Shown here: positions 59,329 to 64,000 of the stretch, one piece after another
How positions within the stretch are numbered: the first letter of the stretch is position 1
How the letters are laid out: the number at the start of each line of letters is the position of its first letter
NCBI GenBank assembly: GCA_937918935.1
Contig: CAKZSI010000017.1
Location: 1 to 64,000, forward strand
Direction of reading: 5' to 3'
DNA from: an uncultured Chloroflexales bacterium
GTDB lineage: Bacteria > Chloroflexota > Chloroflexia > Chloroflexales > Chloroflexaceae
Length of the DNA: 64,000 bases
The notes under the pieces: generated by a model
Databases searched by the model: none
What the model saw: the letters and a program-made list of their open reading frames with translations, nothing else
What the model was told of the DNA's origin: nothing
Made by a program: the position numbers and the translations under genes

Positions 59329-61113
59329 TTACCGCCGGTGCCACACGTAGATGGGGTCCGGCCCCACCATCAGGCGCAGGCGCCCGTTCTCCACCGGCAG
59401 GGCGCGCTCGGCGCCGTCGCGCCCAATCAGGCGCGCCTCTGCGCTCCGCGTGGCCAGCGTGACCCGCGCGCCCGGCGGTGACCACAGCACGTCCAGCGCC
59501 TCGCCGTTGCGCTCCAGCCGCAGGTCGTAGATTTCGTGGCCGTGGATGGCGCACAGATCATCAATCCAGATCGTACCCCCGCCGACGAAGGCATCCACGA
59601 TGTCGTCAAGGACAATCGCCTGAAGCGCGGCCGGGAAGTCTACTCGCCGATTGCCGCCGGGCACGATGACATTGCCCGGCTCGACCTCGCTGCCGATGGG
59701 TGTCTGGAGGAAGTGCCAGCCTGGCGCGCCGACCGGGCCGAGGACGAACTGGAGCACCTCGCCCTCGGCGTCACGGATCCACACCTTCAACCCGTGCGTG
59801 CTGCCGTCGCCATAGACCCACGCGCCGATCGCGTAGGGCGCTCCCTCGAGGGGGAGGGGCGGTTCGCGCTCGAAGGCGACGTAGTCATTCTGGCGGGTGG
59901 TGAAGTTGTAACTGAGTTCGGCGCTGCCATCGCCCCGGTAGGCATTGCCGCTCAGCCGTAGCGTGCCGTTCGGCTGGCTGACCCGGCGCCATCCCTGGAC
60001 GGTCTCGAAGTCCACCAGCACCCGCCGCTCGAACAGATCCCGCCGCTCGACGAAGGTCGCATCGGCGAGGTGCTGATTGAGGGTGCGGAAGGCGTCGAAA
60101 GCCGGTTTGCGCGGACTATAGTCGGTGCGCCCGCGACCCAGGCGGATCAGACCGTAGGGGTTCCCCGGATCGTCCTTGAAGCTGTACCAGAAGACTTGCT
60201 CCACACCCGCTTCCCAGAGCATAAGCATGGCCCGTGGCAAATAGTTGGCCTGGCTCTGCTCGTCGGCGCGCCCAGGGTTATCCCTGTCACTGGGGCCACT
60301 GGCCCAACCCACCTCGGTGACCCAGATCGGCCTGGGGCCGTACCGCTGCCCCAGGGCGCGGATGCCCGTCACCGCCGCCGCCAGGTTGCCGTCCTCCGGA
60401 GCATAGGGGTTCACATAGGGGTGGATAGCCAGGATGTCAAAGCTATTCCAGGCCCCATATTCAGCCACGGCGCGCAAGAAGGTGGTGTCAAAGGGGTTGA
60501 CGCCGCCGATGAGGATCGTCGCCTCCGGATCCACCTCGCGGATGGCCGTCGCCGTGCGCATGAGCAGGTCGGCGTAGGCCGCCGCATCGGGGGCGGGCCG
60601 CCAGAAGATCGCCAGATCGGGCTCGTTCCAGATCTCCCAGTGTTTGACGTAGCGATAGTAGCGGGTGACGACACCCCGTGCGTAATTCACGAAGGCGTCC
60701 GGGTCGGGCGCGTAGTACGATACATCGTTGGGAATGTCGTTGCGGTAGGGCGTGGCCCAGCCCACCGAGGGGCCAAGCACGCCCAGCACATTGATCCCTC
60801 GACTGAGCAGCGCGCGCAGCGCCGCGTCGGTGAAGGTCCAGTCCCACACATCAGGGCGAGGTTGCACACGATGCCAGTGCAAATCTTCGCGCACCCAGGT
60901 GACGCCAAGTTCGCTCACGAGGGCCGCCGGCACGTCCATCGAGGACGGGTCGGGGTAGCGGGTAGCCAGGTGCGAGTTGAGGCCGAAGCTCGGCGGGTTG
61001 GCGGGCAGACCAGGTAGCGTCATCGGTTCGAGCCGTGACGGCGCATCGGGCGCCGTGGCGGCAGTAAGTGCCACGAGCGCCAGGAGGATAGGGATGATGC
61101 GGTTCAAACTCAT
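59329..61113 (-). CDS. Secreted clan-A glycoside hydrolase with C-terminal beta domain
   Basis: The 594-residue protein has a signal peptide (IIPILLALVALTAATAPDA) and a GH39/GH5-like (beta/alpha)8 catalytic domain (about 42-375): FGLNSHLATRYPD, VREDLHWHRVQP, acid/base E164 in HWEIWNEPD, IHPYVNPYAPED, nucleophile E267 in IWVTEVGWASG and QVFWYSFKDDP. Residues about 390-520 form a jelly-roll-like, carbohydrate-binding-type domain (FETVQGWRRVSQPNGTLRLSGNAYRGDGSAELSYNF), followed by a small C-terminal beta region. Its ATG overlaps the stop of the upstream alpha-2-macroglobulin-like gene by 4 bp, so the two are translationally coupled. Confidence 0.87.
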   Translation of the reverse strand: MSLNRIIPILLALVALTAATAPDAPSRLEPMTLPGLPANPPSFGLNSHLATRYPDPSSMDVPAALVSELGVTWVREDLHWHRVQPRPDVWDWTFTDAALRALLSRGINVLGVLGPSVGWATPYRNDIPNDVSYYAPDPDAFVNYARGVVTRYYRYVKHWEIWNEPDLAIFWRPAPDAAAYADLLMRTATAIREVDPEATILIGGVNPFDTTFLRAVAEYGAWNSFDILAIHPYVNPYAPEDGNLAAAVTGIRALGQRYGPRPIWVTEVGWASGPSDRDNPGRADEQSQANYLPRAMLMLWEAGVEQVFWYSFKDDPGNPYGLIRLGRGRTDYSPRKPAFDAFRTLNQHLADATFVERRDLFERRVLVDFETVQGWRRVSQPNGTLRLSGNAYRGDGSAELSYNFTTRQNDYVAFEREPPLPLEGAPYAIGAWVYGDGSTHGLKVWIRDAEGEVLQFVLGPVGAPGWHFLQTPIGSEVEPGNVIVPGGNRRVDFPAALQAIVLDDIVDAFVGGGTIWIDDLCAIHGHEIYDLRLERNGEALDVLWSPPGARVTLATRSAEARLIGRDGAERALPVENGRLRLMVGPDPIYVWHRR

Positions 61114-64000
61114 TCCTCCACCGTCACCGTCACCCCTTCGGGCGCGACGGCTGCCAGCTCTGGCGAGAACACCGGTGTGACCCGGGCCGGCGGCGCGCGG
61201 TAGGCGCCCGCGGCGACGGCCCGGGTCAAGATGATTTCGGTATACACCCCGGGCGCCAGATCGGCTGCCTGGAAGGTAACCTGTCCCTCCGCGAACCCGT
61301 CGGGCCGACGCAGGGGCGGGCGGCCCGCGCTCGGCAGGGCTTCGAGCCCGGCGGGCAGCGGCACAACGACGCTGGCCCGTCTGAGGGAGCGCGCCGTCAC
61401 CAGCGTGAGGCGCAACGCGACGATCTGGCCGGGCCGGACCGTCGCATTCCCAGGGGGAGCGCCGGTGGCCGGGTCCGCCAGTTCCAGATCCAGGGCCATC
61501 TGCCCGGCAGCCTCGCTAGTAATTTGGGGAAAGCCATACGCCAGCAGATACCTGGCCGCGGGGTCAGCCTCGACCCGCAGGGTTGCCGCCGGTGTCGCGA
61601 GCGTAGCGCTGGCCCGGAGCGTGCTGGTGATCGGCGCGCCGTCGCCGAGGAGCGGCGCGCCGTCGAGGAGTACGCGCCGGGGACCAGCCATAGCCCCCGC
61701 CTCCACTGGCAGCGCAGCGGCGACCCGCGCGGCGTCCCAGGGGCTGGGCCATCCCTGAACACCCCAGGCGACCAGGAGCACCCGTTCGGCGCCGGGAAGT
61801 TCGCCCGCCCCAGGGCGCCTCGCTCGTAAAGCCTGCACTGCCGCTGCCGTGACCGCTGTGGTTCCACCGGGCAAGCCAGTGGAACGCTCCGCCTCCCAGC
61901 GCACCAGGTTCGGCTGGCCCGCCGCGGTCGTCTCGCGGCGCGCCAGGGCCTGCAGGCGATCCAGAGCCGGCGCGGCCTGGTCCGGGGGCAGGGCCAGGCT
62001 GAGGAAGGCCAATCCATCGGCAGCGAGCGGCTCATCGAGCAAGGCCAGCATCCCCGGGTCGGGAACACCGGCCCGGGCCAGGGCGTAGGCGACGTAGGCC
62101 CGTGTGTTGGCATCGGCGGCGAGCGCGGCGCGGCTCAGATGCGCGACGGCCCGCAGATCAGGCGGGCGGCTATCCCCCAGTGCCGCGTGGGCCGCCGCCT
62201 GCGCCTCCAGCACCAGCGCGGTCACGAATGGGCGCGAAGGGGTAGCGGGCCACCACCCCCAGCCGCCATCTTCGTTCTGCGCCGTTTGGAGGTCGCGCAG
62301 CACGGCGCGCATCAGCGCGGCCCAGCGGGCCTGTTCCGGTCCCCGGGACTCGCGGGCCAGCCGCGCGGCGATCAGCGCCAGACACGCCTGTTCGTCCACC
62401 GAACGCAGCGGCGCAGCGGCGAGTTGTTCGGCCTGGTCCTCCAGCGCCGCCCGCACACCCGGGGCAACGGCGACCTCCAGCGGGCCCGTGGTCGCTGGCG
62501 GCGCCACCGTTACTTCCAGCGGGCCAACGGCAGGGACGGTGGCGCTGCTCAGCGTTGGCGCCGCAGGAGCCTCGATGAGGATGCTCCGGGCAAGCACATC
62601 GCGCTGGCCATCGGTCACGATGCTAAGGCTGAGACTGGCCCGGGTCGCGCCGGGTTCGGGACGCACGCGCCAGGTCAGGCGGCCCGTGGCGCCCTCGTCC
62701 AGGACGAGCCGCTGTTCAACCGGCGCAGTTCGCTCCAGCATGAGGTTACTTCGGTTGAGGCGCGCGCGCACCTGGCGGCGTCCGGTTCCGATATTGCGAA
62801 TGTCAAGGGCGATCACGGCCCGATCCGCGGGGTGGAGCATCGCCGGGACCTGCAGGTGGTACGTCAGCGGCAGGCTCGTGGTGATGATCGCAGTGGCGCT
62901 GGCGGGCGGCCCGGTGGAGTCGGACGTCAGGGCGCTGACCAGCCACTGCCCGGCAGTGGCCGGCAGGCGCATCTGCAAGCTGCCCGGCGTGTCACTGAGC
63001 CATTCGACCGGCGGAGCGTAGCCCGGCACAGCGACCGCGACACTGCGCGGCGGAGGCGCCAGACTGAGCGCCGGTTGCGGCAGCGTAGCGGCGACCGGGG
63101 CCGGCAACGGCTCCGACTGGAAGCGTTGCAGCCAGGCGGCGAGGTCGAAGGGTTCCGCGCCTTCTCCTTCGGGCATGGGGGCGATGGTGAGCAGGGTATT
63201 CTCGGCCGTGGCAGGGGCGCCGGTGCTGGCGGTGATCGTCAGGACATGGGTTGCCCCTGGGGGTTGGAGCGTCGTTCCGGCATCGAGGGCCACCGTGGGC
63301 GGATCATCGGCGTTCACCAGGATCGTCGTGCCGCCCCAGCGCCAACGCTTGCCCGCCGTGGCCACCGCGCTGACACTGATGCCGGGCGCCATCGCGTCAG
63401 TGATCGGAAGGGTAATGACCTGACCGGCGCGAACATTCTGTACCGTGGTCGCCAGCAGTTCACCGCGCTCGATCATGAGCAGGAGCGTGTTCTCGGCCTC
63501 CGAGGTCGCCACAAGCAGCCTGGCAACCTCGCCGGGGTGGTAGCGGTCACGGTCGGCGATCAGGGCCAACTGGTCGTCGGGAAGGCCCCAGTTGATAAAG
63601 CGCCCGTCCGTCACCCACAACTCCGCCGTGGTCGCGGGTCCGCCGGCTGAGGCAACGACCCGGTAGCGGCCCGGATTGAGCCGCGCCAGTAGCACCGTGG
63701 CGCGACCATCAACGTCGGTGATGGCCTGGCGCACCAGCAGCGGTGCGCCACCCCCTGCCGGCGCAACCTCGACCTTCACCGTCGCGCCGGGGACAGGGCG
63801 CCCCAGCCCGTCGAGGGCCAGCAGGTTCACCGTGCCGCGCTGGTCGCTGGCGATGAAGTGTTCGGAGAGGCCCACAGCGACCAGGGGCGCCCCGCTGGCG
63901 AGCAACCCTTCACTCTCGACGCCATCAGGTTCGGCAAGGGCGGCCCACAGGCGATAGCGCGCGGCGCCGTGGGATCGCGCAGGGAGGGTTATGCGTAGTT
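61110..64000 (-). CDS. Alpha-2-macroglobulin-like protein, 5' end beyond the window
   Basis: The frame is open to the right edge, so at least 963 residues are present and the N-terminus is missing. Repeated macroglobulin (beta-sandwich) domains are visible, for example VEVAPAGGGAPLLVRQAITDVDGRATVLLARLNPGRYRVVA and ADRDRYHPGEVARLLVA. A thioester-type helical domain follows, with TAQNEDGGWGWWPATPSRPFVTALVLEAQ. Where thioester members have GCxEQ, this protein reads LRSVDEQA (about 62388-62405): the Gln remains but no Cys is at the bond position, so covalent trapping is not expected. A receptor-type C-terminal domain closes the protein. It probably sits in the envelope and is coupled to a secreted hydrolase gene. 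Confidence 0.8.
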   Translation of the reverse strand, partial: LRITLPARSHGAARYRLWAALAEPDGVESEGLLASGAPLVAVGLSEHFIASDQRGTVNLLALDGLGRPVPGATVKVEVAPAGGGAPLLVRQAITDVDGRATVLLARLNPGRYRVVASAGGPATTAELWVTDGRFINWGLPDDQLALIADRDRYHPGEVARLLVATSEAENTLLLMIERGELLATTVQNVRAGQVITLPITDAMAPGISVSAVATAGKRWRWGGTTILVNADDPPTVALDAGTTLQPPGATHVLTITASTGAPATAENTLLTIAPMPEGEGAEPFDLAAWLQRFQSEPLPAPVAATLPQPALSLAPPPRSVAVAVPGYAPPVEWLSDTPGSLQMRLPATAGQWLVSALTSDSTGPPASATAIITTSLPLTYHLQVPAMLHPADRAVIALDIRNIGTGRRQVRARLNRSNLMLERTAPVEQRLVLDEGATGRLTWRVRPEPGATRASLSLSIVTDGQRDVLARSILIEAPAAPTLSSATVPAVGPLEVTVAPPATTGPLEVAVAPGVRAALEDQAEQLAAAPLRSVDEQACLALIAARLARESRGPEQARWAALMRAVLRDLQTAQNEDGGWGWWPATPSRPFVTALVLEAQAAAHAALGDSRPPDLRAVAHLSRAALAADANTRAYVAYALARAGVPDPGMLALLDEPLAADGLAFLSLALPPDQAAPALDRLQALARRETTAAGQPNLVRWEAERSTGLPGGTTAVTAAAVQALRARRPGAGELPGAERVLLVAWGVQGWPSPWDAARVAAALPVEAGAMAGPRRVLLDGAPLLGDGAPITSTLRASATLATPAATLRVEADPAARYLLAYGFPQITSEAAGQMALDLELADPATGAPPGNATVRPGQIVALRLTLVTARSLRRASVVVPLPAGLEALPSAGRPPLRRPDGFAEGQVTFQAADLAPGVYTEIILTRAVAAGAYRAPPARVTPVFSPELAAVAPEGVTVTVEE

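Overview
The window is a GC-rich stretch of bacterial chromosome with dense coding on both strands. I infer a member of the Chloroflexota, probably Chloroflexia/Chloroflexales. The reasons are the gene content and style: a complete 14-gene NDH-1 operon followed by AMP-forming acyl-CoA synthetases, secreted proteins carrying repeated FPETG...LGRLG modules or ending in LPxxxR-type tails, FG-GAP repeat proteins, bacterial Ser/Thr kinases, and many palindromic repeats in the gaps between genes. No rRNA, tRNA or CRISPR array was recognised, so the placement rests on protein style only.

Layout. 1-5.3 kb: a renalase-like flavoprotein gene broken by an in-frame TAG, an M16 peptidase, an acyl-CoA-binding protein, a secreted clan-A glycoside hydrolase and a small all-helical protein. 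5.3-15 kb: a Ser/Thr kinase, an APH-fold kinase with a small partner, a PreP-type M16C protease, a CPBP-like membrane protein and an Atg22/UMF1-type transporter. 15-22 kb: a two-component system with an 86-residue membrane protein, a GH99-like secreted enzyme, an HD phosphohydrolase, diaminopimelate decarboxylase (lysA) and a DUF445 protein. 22-28.5 kb: a seven-repeat FG-GAP protein, tRNA-guanine transglycosylase, and isocitrate dehydrogenase fused to a CBS pair. 28.8-45 kb: nuoABCDEFGHIJKLMN behind a near-consensus promoter. 45-49 kb: two tandem acyl-CoA synthetases. 49-53.5 kb: a Ppx-C/CHAD protein, a CYTH protein and a secreted multi-domain protein. 54-64 kb: a ComEC without its nuclease domain, a decayed MalT/LuxR-type regulator behind two strong promoters, a CinA-like protein, endonuclease III, a GPH sugar transporter, a second clan-A hydrolase, and a large alpha-2-macroglobulin-like protein running off the right edge.

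How the genes work together. NDH-1 (nuo) takes NADH electrons into the membrane quinone pool. Isocitrate dehydrogenase and the two acyl-CoA synthetases supply carbon and reducing power on the same metabolic side. The secreted hydrolases, the GPH transporter and the APH-fold kinase suggest use of extracellular polysaccharide. The CHAD and CYTH genes point to polyphosphate or triphosphate metabolism.

The most striking non-coding signal is a two-module palindromic repeat, GGGGAAACC-n-GGTTTCCCC plus a CTGGGAGGGC/GCCCTCCCAG hairpin. It recurs in many gaps, inside the nuo operon, and apparently in the 3' end of comEC. The other observations I would follow first are the Icd-CBS fusion, non-standard substrate-pocket residues in the transglycosylase, promoters that imply leaderless mRNAs, the Ppx-C/CHAD architecture, and the alpha-2-macroglobulin lacking its thioester cysteine. 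I did not find a clearly new multi-gene defence or mobile system.
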